Source of the DNA: Microglena sp. YARC
Taxonomy: Eukaryota > Chlorophyta > Chlorophyceae > Chlamydomonadales > Chlamydomonadaceae
Assembly: GCA_022414725.1 (NCBI GenBank)
Contig: CM039463.1
Span: forward strand, 94,167,963-94,231,962
DNA: 64,000 nt
Direction of reading: 5' to 3'
Shown here: positions 16,520 through 28,200 of the stretch, piece after piece
How the letters are laid out: the number at the start of each line of letters is the position of its first letter
Position numbering within the stretch: the first letter of the stretch is position 1
Made by a program: the position numbers and the translations under genes
Notes under the pieces: generated by a model
Told to the model about the DNA's origin: nothing
Database searches by the model: none
The model's input: the letters and a program-made list of their open reading frames with translations, nothing else

Positions 16520-17035
16520 TTTACCGCCCTCAATGTTTATTACCGCCCTCAATGTTTACCGCCCTCAATGTAGGAGAGACTCAAGAGTTACACCGAGTCA
16601 CACAAAGTCAAAAATTGTCAAAAAGGGGGCCGACCAAATAGCGTCACATGAGTGTGATAAAAACGAGAAACCGGGTGAAGAGCCATTTAGCCCTGAAGGG
16701 TTCGCGTAGAAAGAACCATCCTTCACAAGCCAACTGTCCATGCAACATGCAACATTCGCGTTTCCGTCCGACCCTGAGCCATCGCCTGCAAACTCCCATC
16801 GCGGCTGGACCAGCTACTTGCGCGCAACGTGCAAATTGCGCAAATGCTAGCTTCGAACTACGCAATTGAATTGAACTGGTGCTCTTCCAACCTCTGAATC
16901 TGCCAATCTTGCTATTAATAGCATGCCTCAGTACCGATCATTCGTTCTGCAGACCTGCGAAGCTTCAAAATGAATTACTATCCACCCAAGTGGGTAACAC
17001 CACCCTGCGAACCTGTGGAGCTTGGACCAGCGCAG
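16520..17035 (+). mobile_element. Helitron-like array unit, left half (interrupted)
   Basis: Begins with three copies of TTTACCGCCCTCAATG type and continues like the other array units: GAGAGACTCAAGAGTTACAC, AAGGGTTCGCGTAGAAAGAA and CATCGCCTGCAAACTCCC. It stops inside GCGCAGCTT at about 17,035. The unit resumes at about 23,178 (TGAGCTACGTGCTCTG), so the two halves were separated by a later 6.15-kb insertion. Confidence 0.8.
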
Positions 17036-17690
17036 CTTTTCTAGAGAGGGGGTTCGTTACATAAACTCAGCAAATCACTGCCGAGACTGGACAGCAGCAC
17101 AGCCTGCCGACCATCCAATTTTATAACACGGAAGCACGAGGGTTTTGAAGGCACCCCCACAAACCTGAAAACAAACTAGGTCAAGTCTCAAAAAAGGAAA
17201 CAAACTAGAGGCGTAAAGGAGAGCGGAAAGGGGAGGGATGCAAAAGTAAGCAATCCAGAACACCAAGCCCACCAACCACAAGAGAGGAAGGCCAAACGAA
17301 AAGAGCTATATACCACCCAAGGGCATGCGCTATGAGCACCTTAATATGCAGCGATAATGCCCTCAAAGGAAGAAAGCACAAGACAACCCGACACAACCAA
17401 CTTGCAGAAAAGGACCGGAGTGTCAAGGATGATAACCCTAGACACCCCATGAAGGAAAGGGGGAGGCCAGCCGAAAACAGAGAGGCCAGAAACCAACCTA
17501 GCAAGACTCAGAAGGCAAGAGCCGGCCCCCTCCTAGCTTTTAGAGAGGATATAGTTACATACTCAGCAAAAATCAATGCCGAGACTGAACAGCGCCGAGG
17601 CAACTGGACAGTTTTATAACAGTGAGGGTTTGGGCAACATACCATACCCCTCAGAACCTGGTCCAGGAGGTGACCTCCAAAAAAGCGTAC
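17036..17690. other. Part of the 6.15-kb insert, left of the LTR element
   Basis: No gene is supported. The start (about 17,036-17,110, AGAGAGGGGGTTCGTTACAT ... TGCCGAGACTG) recurs diverged at about 17,540-17,630 (AGAGAGGATATAGTTACATA ... TGCCGAGACTG). A related inverted segment is found at 44,925-44,950 inside the virus-like region. Confidence 0.5.
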
Positions 17691-17695
17691 GAAAG

Positions 17696-17923
17696 TGTTA
17701 ATGTAAGATTGTTACAACGGCATAGGCTCGATAGAGGAGAAGATGCTATTAAGCGCAACAGGCGCAATCATATAGAATAGAGATGTGTACTGCAGGGTAC
17801 TGCAGTCACGTGCAGGCCACATCTAGCCTGTGGCCTGGCGGCAGGCAACGCGGTACCAGGAGGGAAAGGTACCGGTGTGCATTATGCCGACTCAGAGACT
17901 GATATATAAATCAGTCAATAACA
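17696..17923 (-). repeat. 3' LTR
   Basis: 228 bp; starts TGTTAATGTAAG, ends CAGTCAATAACA on the plus strand. As the element is coded on the minus strand this is the downstream LTR. Preceded by GAAAG at 17,691. Confidence 0.93.
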
Positions 17924-17935
17924 TCCCCCCCAATT

Positions 17936-18666
17936 CAAGGTATTCTTGAGCTCAAGAATTCCTGGAATTAACTGAGGGGCATAAGAAAATTAAAAATATA
18001 AAAGCTAGGGAGACTTTGGGAATTTCTAGGAGCTGAAAGGGAGGAATCACTTTAGCAGGGGTCTTCAAAGAAATGTCAGTCTCCTGGGGTAGCTGGTTAG
18101 GTAAGGAACACTGCAGGTAGGCTGCAGGCTAAGTAGCAGAAAGGCTGCTGAGAAGGTGCTAGGAAACTGCAGGTAAGCTGCAGGCTAGGTGGCAGAGAGG
18201 CTGCTGGGAAGGTGTAAAGAAACTGCAGATAGGCTGCAGGCTAGAGCAGATAGGCTGCCATGGGGCTGGACTAAGTGCTGCAGATAGGCTGCAGGGAGAC
18301 TGCTGGGAAGCTGGGAAAGGAAAGTCCAGGCTTGGTTAAGGCATGTGGAGATGCCTTGGTTACGAGAAGTGGCATGATTCGAGACTAGAGGATTTGTCTT
18401 TTAGACATGATGTCTGGACTAGTCCCCCCATAATTTGGGTTTGATCCTAAATTAAAGCAAAGACATCAGGGAGAGATTAGAATAATTCTAGATTAAGAAG
18501 AGGTCCTGCCTGTGGAAGTACATGGGGCAGTACAGTAGGCAGGTAATCTTAAAAAAAAAAAAACTAGAGTGTTCAAATCTGTCCAAAAGATGAACTGAAT
18601 TAAGTGTCTGGCCTGTTGGGGAAGCCATCAAGGTCAAGCTGTTTGCAGACTTGTTCAAGGAACTGG
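17936..18666. other. 3' non-coding part of the LTR element
   Basis: Holds a GC-moderate tandem repeat at about 18,100-18,300 (period near 60, with GCTGCAGGCTA and AGGCTGCTGRGAAGGTG) and an A run at 18,551-18,563. No coding signal. Confidence 0.6.
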
Positions 18667-21655
18667 TCAAATGACTTGGGAGCTAGGCTGGGGGGGGGTA
18701 AGAATGTTGATAAAGGTGAAGTCCATGGGGCTCCAGTCCATGCTGAGGTGGTTGACACATAGCACTTTGCCTCCAGGGTATGCACAGCTCCTGGGGTCCA
18801 TGATCATCTTAGGTCTGAATGAGAGGGTGTGAGCATGTGCATTGACCATGGCAGCTTGGAGACAAATGGCCCACTGTAAAGTGGGTCTGGCTGTGGTAGA
18901 AACAGTGGGGTAGGCTTGCACCATTTGCTGGAGTCTGCTGTTGTGCTTGATGATAGGGCTGCAGGCATCAGATGGCTCCTTGTGCATTGACCTGTGTGGG
19001 AACTGTTCCCTTTCAGAAGTCAGTAGGGTAGGGAACATGTTGGTGAATGCTGTGATGAGCTTGGACAGTGGAGGCCTGGGTTTGATGTTGAAAGCTGGTG
19101 AAGCAGGCCTGCTGTTCAGGTGGTGTAGGGTGCATCCAAAACGTGTGAGACTAAGGGTGGAGTTGTTGGAGAAGTGGATGTGGTTGACATTCTGATTAAC
19201 TTCTCCCAGTGGTAGTCCAATGTCTGGTGACCTGTTGACCAGTATCCATTGGTCCCTGGTAGTTGCTGTGTCTAGATCAGATGGCTTGAGTGGCCCATCT
19301 CCATCTATTGGACCATCATATTCCTCATAGTTGGTCTGGATCTAGTCACTGAGGAGTTCCATCTCTGCTCTGGCTCGTTGCAGGCCTAGGTTGTCCAGCT
19401 GTTGTTGGAGGTCTGGAGTGGTTTCAGGAGGGACATCTACTCCTAGTCCAAGGTCATCCTGGGGCTTGTGTACCTCTGGATGAATGAGCTCTGGCATATC
19501 ATTACTGTCAGTATCATCAGAGTCTTCCAGATTGTCTGCATTGGAAGGGGAATGGTACTGGCAGATAAGGGGAGGATGGTCCTGGAGGTCTTGATCTGCC
19601 TCCACATGAGTGGGTGGGTACTGCCCTAGTATCTCATAATCAGTGTGGGGTGCAGATGGGGCAGAGGTAGAGGGAAAGTCCTAGAGGTCTTGATCTGCCT
19701 CCACATGAGTGGGTGGGTACTGCCCTGTCTCAAAATCAGTGTGGGGTGCAGATGGAGCAGAAGTAGAGGGAAAGTCCTGGAGGTCTTGATCTGCCTCCAC
19801 ATGAGTGGGTGGGTACTGCCCTGTCTCAGAATCAATGTGGGGTGCAGATGGATCAGGAGTGGAGGGGTGGCAGTCTTGATCAGCTCTACTGGGGGAGGTC
19901 TCATGAGTGGGTGGGTACTGCCCTGTCTCAGAGTCAGTGTGAGCTGATGGAATGGTGACCATCATGATGTAGGCAATGGTAGGGTCCACAGGGATAGAGG
20001 GATTACTGGCAGGGACTGGTGAGGTTTGGGTAAGATAGAGTCCATGCCTTTTGGGGCATGAGAGTAGCAGTTTGGTACCAGATGGTCTTGGGATGGAGAG
20101 TGTGGCTTGGGTCTTGGACAGGTGAACTTGGAGGTCTGGGCACAGGCTGGTGGCTGCATGAATGCTAATGATGTTGGGCATGTTGCAGTCAGCAAGAAGT
20201 ACATTGTTCAGGATGATCAGAGTCCTGCCATGGCCCTTGATCTTGGCCTTTCCTATCTGCTTGCAGAGGATAGGTGGAGAGTCTTGATCTGCCAGCTGCA
20301 GCCAAATAGGCTGTTGGAGGTCCTGAATGTCATGCAGATGGGAGATGTTACTTGTTGCATGAGAGTGTGCTGCAGTATCTATGATCCATTCTGTCTGCAG
20401 TGCTGCCTGGAAAACTTCTCCATCTTCTATAGTGCATTCATCAGCAGCACTAATTTGTCCAAAGAATGCTGTATCAGCCAGGGGGTCAGGTGGCAAGGCA
20501 AAAGAAACAGACTTGCCTCTGGTTGGTGTAGCAAAAGTCATTGGCTGGAGGTTGTCCTCATCCAGTGCCAGGGACAGGAAGTTGTGTTGTTCACCCTCAC
20601 TGTCAGAGTTGGAGGTGGACTGGTCACCATCAGCAACATGGGCATGGCGTCCCTTGCTTGGGTATCTCCTTTGACGCCTCCTGGCTGGACTGGTCTTCTT
20701 GGGGTCCTTCTTGTCGTCATGGTCCTTGTCATTTCTGTCTTTAGGGGGTGACTTAGATCCATGGTCAGCTTCATCTGAGTCTGCTGGCCTGAAAGCTAGA
20801 TCAGTGTCATCACTGATGCACTCTCTGGAGTTGTGGCCTATTCCCCCACAGTTCCAGCAGTTCATCGTCTTGTGGTTGATGTTCCTGTCTCTGAATGGGA
20901 GGTGCTTGCTGTTGAAAGGCCTCCTGGTCCTGTAGGCTGCAGCTGCCAGCTCAGCTTCTTCGGGAGAAGGTGCAGGGTCAACTTGCTTCACTAAGCACCA
21001 GTTGAAGAGGGCACTTTGGAGCATGGAAAAGGTGGTTATAGCAGTAGGGTTGAACTGATTGATGTAACCATCATATTCAGAGCGGGAGTTCAGTCCTTTG
21101 ACAATGAGGTTCAGGTAGTTGCTGGTGGAGACGATGTGGAGATTTGCTATCTTGGGGATCTGGGAGTATAGGTCAGCCGCCCTGGAGAGGTATGTCTATC
21201 TGCAGGGATTCAGTAGGTGTCATACGTAATCCCATGATGGCAGCCAGGGTGGTATGCTCGAGCCTGCTGCCATCCTCAGAGTACAGGGCATCTAGAAACC
21301 TGAAAGCTCTAGTGGCCATATCTGTTTGGGCATGGATGGCCTGCTGGATCCCATCTGATACATGGTCTATGATGATCTTGAAGGCTTTGTTGTTCTTCCA
21401 GGTCGAGATCCTGTTGGGGACACCAATCCTAGGGGCAGCCGGAACAGCTGGGTCAGCAGCCGCAACAGGAGGGTAACGAATATCATCAGCAGGGTAACCA
21501 TCAGAGTCATCAGGCTCGCCAGCGACGACCGCTTGTTGGCAGTCGAAAGCAACGGCAATGGTATCCCTATCTGATTTGAGGGCAAGGAGGATATTCTGCC
21601 TGGCGCTACGCCAGGTGTAGAGGTTGTTACCGGTGAATATTCTGGGAGGTTGCAT
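18667..21655 (-). pseudogene. gag: gag-protease polyprotein of the LTR element, broken
   Basis: The minus-strand frame opens at 21,655 (MQPPRIFTGNNLYTW, a UBN2-like gag start) and changes frame once near 21,175. It continues through the zinc knuckle CWNCGGIGHNSREC (C-x2-C-x4-H-x4-C, about 20,840) and the protease motif WIIDTAA (about 20,380), then HGLYLTQ. Next come about four repeats of GQYPPTHVEADQDLQ type. In-frame TAG codons interrupt it at 19,681-19,683 and 19,342-19,344; the first replaces a CAG present in the neighbouring repeat. After the second TAG the frame stays open to 18,667 with about 220 protein-like residues that I cannot assign. Expected GAG-pre-integrase, integrase and RT domains are not seen. 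Confidence 0.8.
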
Positions 21656-22162
21656 TGTGAGGTCTTCTGTGTAGGAGTCTTGGCGTTGTAGGTCGGAGTG
21701 TTGGGTAAGGGAGAGTTACGAGGGCGGGGCAGGGGAAGAGGGGAGGGAGTGTGTGTGGGAATCGGCGATCCAAAGGGATCCAGCGGATTACCGGAGGGGT
21801 GAACGTTGCCAAGCGGCAATGTTCGACGACAGAAGCTTCTGGTAAGCTTGAGGCGTAGACAAATTGATCGTCTGAGATCAATACAGCCCTGTGTGGGTCT
21901 CGGTGAGGGCGTCGTCCTATACTCACTTCATAGATTTTGGTGACTTGTGGTCGCTCTTGCTTGCTCCAGTCGTAGGACGCAGTGGCAGATCCAAGGATTC
22001 TTGGTAGGAAGTGGCAGGCGGAGCAGCGGGAAGTAGGATCCGCACAGGGAGTCCAGGTGCTTAGTTAAAACTCGGGCCTTCGACAAGTCAGAGGGGAACT
22101 GAATCCGAACGCGGAAATCAGCGGCTGTTCTTCGTTAGCGTCTAAAGATGGCGCACATAACC

Positions 22163-22390
22163 TGTTAATGTAAGATTGTTACAACGGCATAGGCTCGATA
22201 GAGGAGAAGATGCTATTAAGCGCAACAGGCGCAATCATATAGAATAGAGATGTGTACTGCAGGGTACTGCAGTCACGTGCAGGCCACAGCTAGCCTGTGG
22301 CCTGGCGGCAGGCAACGCGGTACCCGGAGGGAAAGGTACCGGTGTGCATTATGCCGACTCAGAGACTGATATATAAATCAGTCAATAACA
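22163..22390 (-). repeat. 5' LTR
   Basis: 228 bp copy of the 17,696-17,923 LTR with a few substitutions (for example CACAGCTAGC for CACATCTAGC, GGTACCCGG for GGTACCAGG). Followed by the second GAAAG. Internal sequence on the minus strand begins GGTTATGTGCGCC; this is not a textbook initiator-Met primer site. Confidence 0.93.
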
Positions 22391-22395
22391 GAAAG

Positions 22396-23177
22396 AGCAA
22401 ATAAAAGGCTTGACAACAAGCAATGCGAACTACAAAGGCATAGAGAAACTAGCGAATAAAGAGTATATTGTAGAAGGGCTGAGAGTTGCCGAGTCCTAAA
22501 AAGCGAGATTCTACAAGAAGACGTGAAGGACAAAAGGCACAGGAAAATCACCAAACAAACAAGGAGAGAGGCATAGAGCTCTAAAAAGGCGGCCTTAACA
22601 CTCCCTATCTGAAGGCAAACACAAGGCCAAGCCGTCAGCCAAAACGCCACAAGGAAAAGCACAGCTAAGAAAGGACACTTAACAACCTAAGCAGAACTAC
22701 TAACACGATAAAAAGCGTGAGGAAAAGCGAAAGACCAAGACCAGCGGGGAAAAGCTAAGAGAGTCCATAGGCTATCTGTCAAGAAACCATCAAGCTAAAG
22801 GACGGAGAGAGGGCACATGAGAGTAGTCAAACAGGTCAAGAGTCAAACGAAGACTCGAGAAGTGAAAATAGAAGCTACCCCCCATCACCTACACCGCCAG
22901 AAACAAGACGGTTGCTACAAAGGGACAAGAAAAAATCCAAGCTAGTCATCCAGGCTGTCAGGGAGGATTAGGGGAAGAAGCTCATTCTGGGAGAGAAGCA
23001 AATGGTCGGGGGAATGGTCATGGGCCATCGGAGGATCCGCCACTGACGTATGTGGAGGGTTGGGAACTCCCATGTTAACACGGGACCCACCATGGCTGAT
23101 GAAGGGGTGATCATCTCCCACCGTGTCCTCCCACTCAGGAGGGGGCTCTTCTGTAGCGACAAAATCAGCACGTGAGT
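22396..23177. other. Right part of the 6.15-kb insert
   Basis: AG-rich sequence without a supported gene. It continues directly from 17,690 if the LTR element is removed. It ends near 23,177 where the Helitron-like unit resumes. Confidence 0.5.
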
Positions 23178-24145
23178 GTTGAGCTACGTGCTCTGTGGTG
23201 TATCATACGGATATAACCATGAGGTTCTCCAATCGGACAATTCGTTTGCCTCATACACCACATGCTCTGACCTAGGGGCCCATCGCCTGCAACCTGCTGG
23301 ACGTGGTACTTGCGAACGTGTAAATTGAGCATATGCTGACCTTCGAACTGCGGAGTTGATAACTGGTGCACTTCCGACCCCCGTCTCAGCCAAAGTGACT
23401 TGCTATTTATAGCTACCTAAGTACCAATATTTCGTTCTGCGGAGCTGCGAAGCTACACAAGTAAGAACTAACTCGCTACCCAAGAAGGTGACACTACCCT
23501 GAGAAGCTGCAGAGCTTCGACCAACGCAGCTTTCAGATTCGTGCTTCGACCTAGGGGGCAGCGGCGTTGCACAATGGTGGCCACTTATCTCCATTCTCCA
23601 TGGCCAGGCGCAACTCTAGGCCCAGCCATTCCAAATCATGGGCAGAGCGGCTATTGAGACCCTATGCTCACCTATTCTCCCAAAGCACATGCCACATGCG
23701 CTCCCAAACTGCGCTACATTCGTGTCATACCCACACAACGCATAACCACCCGGCCAGCCCAATGCATGCCGACCCACGCTATATCACGCATCCACCCCGA
23801 CACACCCGACCACCCCCCCGCGTTGGGTGCAGCCCAGACCTGAACGGCTCATACTGCCCAGCCCACACATGCAACACCTTGTCAAAAATCCCAAAAATCA
23901 ACCCGACCTCTGATTGGTCTTATTTTTTCTGCATTAAATTCTTACAAATAAAGCCAACCTTCATGTATGCTTTGCATGACAGTATGGCACGTTCAATACT
24001 GCTTAAAAATAGCAACCCTGCAAAATGTCCCTTTTTTGTTTGTTTGTTACTTCGTAAGCAACAAGGCTACAACATAAGTACATAACTGACCGCCCATACA
24101 TAAGCTTATAATTCCAAAAACCAACAGCTCAGTGGGCGGTCAATA
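23178..24145 (+). mobile_element. Helitron-like array unit, right half
   Basis: Resumes at TGAGCTACGTGCTCTG and matches the 3' half of later units: CATCGCCTGCAACCTGCTGG, TATTTATAGCTACCTAAGTA, ATCTCCATTCTCCATGGCCA, GACCACCCCC and the terminal CCAACAGCTCAGTGGGCGGT. The 65-bp MITE at 23,196-23,260 sits inside it. Confidence 0.8.
23196..23260. mobile_element. 65-bp MITE with 8-bp terminal inverted repeats
   Basis: Starts TGGTGTAT and ends ATACACCA. Other array units (e.g. at about 34,313 and 37,101) read straight from GCTACGTGCTCTG into ACCTAGG, so these 65 bases are an insertion. TGCTCTG is present on both sides (23,189-23,195 and 23,263-23,269), or 9 bases with one mismatch, as a target-site duplication. 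Confidence 0.7.
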
Positions 24146-24599
24146 TAGTTACCGCCCTCAATGTAGGAGAGACTCAAGAGTTACACCGAGTCACACAAGT
24201 CAAAAAATTGTTAAGAGGGGGCCGACCAACTAGCGTCACGTGAGTGTAACAAAAACGAGTAACCGGGTGCGGAGCCATTTAGCCCTGAAGGGTTCGCGTA
24301 GAAAGAACCGTCCTTCACAAGCCAACTGTCCATGCAACATGCAAAATGCAACATTCGCGTTTTCGTTCCTAAGTACCACTTGTTCGGGGTCAAAATTGCA
24401 AATCCCGACTCGCGCATATTTGCCTTCACGCGACACTTCAAATGTGTGCGCTTCAAGTTAACCCTTAGTTGACATACTCCGAATATCATAATGTGGAATG
24501 ACTACTTGTTCTGCTGAAGGGTGATCCTACCTCATATCGCCTTCTACTATTCTCCTATGTCCCACCAAACGCTGTAGTACTCATTGCGTTAAGCAAGCA

Positions 24600-24934
24600 G
24601 ACTTCTATTGCCCATTCCACCACGTCCAGCCGTACTTAAAAAGGAAGAAAAATCAACCCCGAACGTCGGACAGAGCAAAGCGCACAGCAGAAGGGTTGCC
24701 GACAAACACAGAGTTCGGTAGCAACAGAGACGTTGGTAGGTCTCATACAGCCAGGACTGACCAGAGAGCCGAAGCCCGCCAGGAAGCAGCACCAGCAGCA
24801 GCGGCAGCAGCAGCAGCGACAGCGGCAACAGCATCGGCAGCAGCAGCAGAACGATTATAATTGGGGAAGGCGGCAACAGCAGCACGATTAGTATTAGAGA
24901 AGGTTGCAGCAGCAGCACGATTAGAATTATCGAA

Positions 24935-24977
<43 letters not shown>

Positions 24978-25033
24978 CGATTAGAATCAAAGAAGGCAGC
25001 AGCAGCAGCACAATTAGAATTATCGAAGGTAGG

Positions 25034-25065
<32 letters not shown>

Positions 25066-25262
25066 CAGCAGAACGATTATAATTCAAGAAGGCAGCAGCA
25101 GCACGATTAGAATTAAAGAAGTCAGCAGCAGCAGAAGCAGCAGCAGCACGATTAGAATCAAAGAAGGCAACAGCAGCAGCACGATTAGAATTAAAGAAGG
25201 CAGCAACAGCAGCACGATTAGAATTAGCGAGGGCAGCGGCAGCAGAAGCAGCGCCCTCCAAC
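24600..25262 (+). repeat. (GCA)n-rich tract upstream of the Helitron Rep frame
   Basis: Alternating (GCA)n and CACGATTAGAATTAAAGAAG blocks, with GAATTATCGAAGG and GAATCAAAGAAGG variants. In the plus frame used by the Rep gene it reads Ala runs separated by ARLELKK and ARLESKK. The frame is open from 25,083 into the Rep exon and is interrupted upstream where GATTAGAA becomes GATTATAA (TAA at 25,080 and near 24,857). Confidence 0.8.
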
Positions 25263-28200
25263 CACGTGTTACCCTTCTTAAAGTCGGTATCGTCCTGGAA
25301 GTTTGTGGGCGGGATGATTAGTCGATTCTCCGACAGACCGACGCAGTTCTTTGGCGCGCTCATTGTATGCGCCATTTGCGGTTCCACGCACTTAGGTGGG
25401 CCCAAGTCGTATCACAAATTTACTCCCAAGCCACCTTCGAGAACCGACGGCCAGGTGCCCCCGCCCTATGGGGTTGCTTATCCCCACATGCATGGCTGCG
25501 TTGAGATGCTTGATGATGACGAAGTTAACCGTTGGGCACTATGTCCCGACTGCAGCCATCAGCCAGCGAAGCATGCTCCACACGTGGTCGTATTCCCAGT
25601 GCCTTACGTAGACGCTCTACTTGACACACCATGTGAAGAACTTCCAAAGCTATCACTTGTAGACGTCAGTGTCTCGTTTCAGAAACATTGGTGTGGGTTT
25701 GCTGAAGGACAGCTACATCCAAAGCCCATTGTCAACGCCCCTCTTGTTTATTGGGGAGAAAACAGACCTGACGGGCTTGAAAAGCTTGAACATCTCCTAG
25801 GGCTCAACCTCGAGCACAACCCTCTGCTCCAATCATACAAGACAGTGTTAGAAATACCAGGTATGCAGTTGGTTTGAATTCACTGATGAGCATGTCATTT
25901 GTTGTAAATACACTATGCATACAATTGTCATTCTTTATGATTGTTGATCATAATCATTATGCTTGCTTACAACTATTTGAAACATCGTCATAATAACGAG
26001 CAAACTGCCATTCATTCATATACTCTCCAAACAATATCTTGCCCTGGTAAGAATCGTATGCTTGCCTACTTGCAATTTAGAATGACATGTGTTGTATGTA
26101 CTTACACATAGGCATCTTCCTCAACAATAAATATAAATGACTTATATATTTGTTTGTCGCATTGAACCGTCAGGTGGTCGTGCTCCACCAAGACTTTCGC
26201 CTGAAGCGGTGAAGCATATTGTTGAACGCAATATCGCTAGGGGCCCAACAGCTCATGAGGTTGCCAAAGCTTTGCCTACAATCATGAGCATGGTTGTAGA
26301 TGTTCAGAATATTGAAGCGGGCAAGCTGAAGAATCTGAGCGTGTATGAAGCTGGCAGTCTCATGTTGCGCAAGATGCTTGTCCCTCAGCCTCTGTTTGTA
26401 CGCCCTAATGGAACACCATTGTTCACATTAAAAGAACATATGGGCCTTGAGGCTTGCCTCATGCCATACATGTTCCCCTATGGCCTTGGATCCTATGTCG
26501 ACTCTGACAATAAATTCTCCTACTCAGAGTACCTTCGATTCAGGATGAAGACTCTCCTGTCTCCATGGACTCTAGTCAAGCCCTACCTACTGTTCAGCTA
26601 CCAAATTCGTCAGGTAAATTGAAAAGCTTACGCACTGCCATTGGCAAGAAATCAAATGTTGTCTCCTTACATATGTCATCGATTGCGTTACTTGAAAAAT
26701 AACTTATTCCTTTTACCTTCTTAAATCATAATATTGAATTCTTATGCAGGCTGCCGTTACTGCTAAAGCCTGTCCTCCTCAGCTACTGAGCAAGGCTATT
26801 GTTGATTTCAAGAAGGAGAATCCTGAGGCATCTGAGCAAGAAATGTACAAATCTTTGATGAAGTACAATGTACCTCACACTCTTCCTGGCTCACCAAAAT
26901 GGCACAAACGTCACTTAAATGACCTTTTGACAATGGTAGACAAGTTTGGGATGCCATCGTTCTGTCTCACACTTACATCTGACGAGGTATCAGAGACTAA
27001 GTGGCCAGAGATTTCTGATTTGGAAGCTCGGCTTCGCGATATTCACAGCTCTTTGGATTGGAAGGTAAGCTTTTGTAAAACATCTGAACACAACGTGTCT
27101 CTATACTTACTTACCATGTGTATACTTTATTCTTAGGCATGTGAATACAATTAAAGCTGTTATTATAATGCGCAAACGACAAAAAGTACATGAACCCAGC
27201 GACTGCAAATGCACATTTGACTATGATCATGTACATTTGCCGACATTGCTATATTGCCAGCCCTTATAAATAGACTAATCATTAAAGACAGCACAATCAT
27301 TTGCTCATTTCCATCATTTCCACCATGTTCAATGCAGGACGCCCCGGTCGAATGTGCTGTCTTGTTCAACGAACGCGTTAAGCTTTTCATGGAGAAGTAC
27401 ATCACTAACAACAAGGGAATCTTGGGGCGTGTCACTCATCACGTCATTCGCTATGAAGTTCAGAATCGTGGTTCCCTACATGCCCACATCATTTTGTGGG
27501 TTGATCCAAAGGACATTGAGAGTTAAGCATCTGAGATTTGTGGCATGGTCCCTGCTGAGGTTGACCCTTCAAACTCAAGTTCTTTCATTGAACCGGAGTG
27601 CCCAGAGCAAGCTAGGCTTCTTCACATGATCTTGAGGAAGAACATGCACACATGCGGCCAGGTATACACAATTTGTTCCCATTGCCATCTCATATTGCTA
27701 GCTACTTAAAGTCTCATTTATTAGTCACTTTAATTGACCGACTGTGAACTTTAGTGTTAGTACTGCAAGTGTATCGTCATGTTCATTGTCAACCTATTTA
27801 CAATCCTTATTTCTACTTACCCAACACAGGTTGGTGACTCCGGATGCAGAGAGAAAGGGAAATGCAAGTACGGGTTCCCCTTGCCCCAACAGCATAATCG
27901 AACTCCAGTCTATGATGCCCCGACCAAGCGCTACCTATACTTCAGGTCATTCATTTGGCCTACCTTGAATCTCACTCATAACTATTTAGACAAAATATGT
28001 ACAACAATGTTCTATCTTTACACACTTGCAGACGGAACCTCTGGGCAAACTGAACCTAGATGTCAACACCGCAAAGAACCTTGGTTTCACCGACTTAGAT
28101 GACGAGCCACTCAAGATCATTAGTGCTATGCAACTATCGAAGCCCGTTTCCCCTTGCGAAGCAGCCTGCGCTTGCTTGGGCATCGATATGATTCGCAAGT

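Larger units (their letters stand above)
17696..22390 (-). mobile_element. LTR retrotransposon with 228-bp LTRs and 5-bp TSD
   Basis: LTRs of 228 bp at 17,696-17,923 and 22,163-22,390 begin TGTTAATG and end AATAACA; they differ at only a few positions. GAAAG occurs immediately outside both ends (17,691-17,695 and 22,391-22,395), a clean target-site duplication. Coding is on the minus strand, with a polypurine tract AATTGGGGGGGA (complement of 17,924-17,935) abutting the 3' LTR. The interior carries gag with a zinc knuckle and an aspartic protease signature of Ty1/Copia style, but no integrase, reverse transcriptase or RNase H that I can recognise in 4.7 kb. It is therefore probably non-autonomous. 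Near-identical LTRs suggest recent insertion. Confidence 0.9.

Noticed and set aside
20107..20751. 214-codon plus-strand frame inside the LTR element
   Set aside because: It is antisense to the gag-protease frame, which carries the zinc knuckle and protease motif.
24589..25405. Minus-strand Leu- and Ala-rich frames
   Set aside because: They read the (GCA)n tract; the plus-strand frame continues into the Helitron Rep exon instead.
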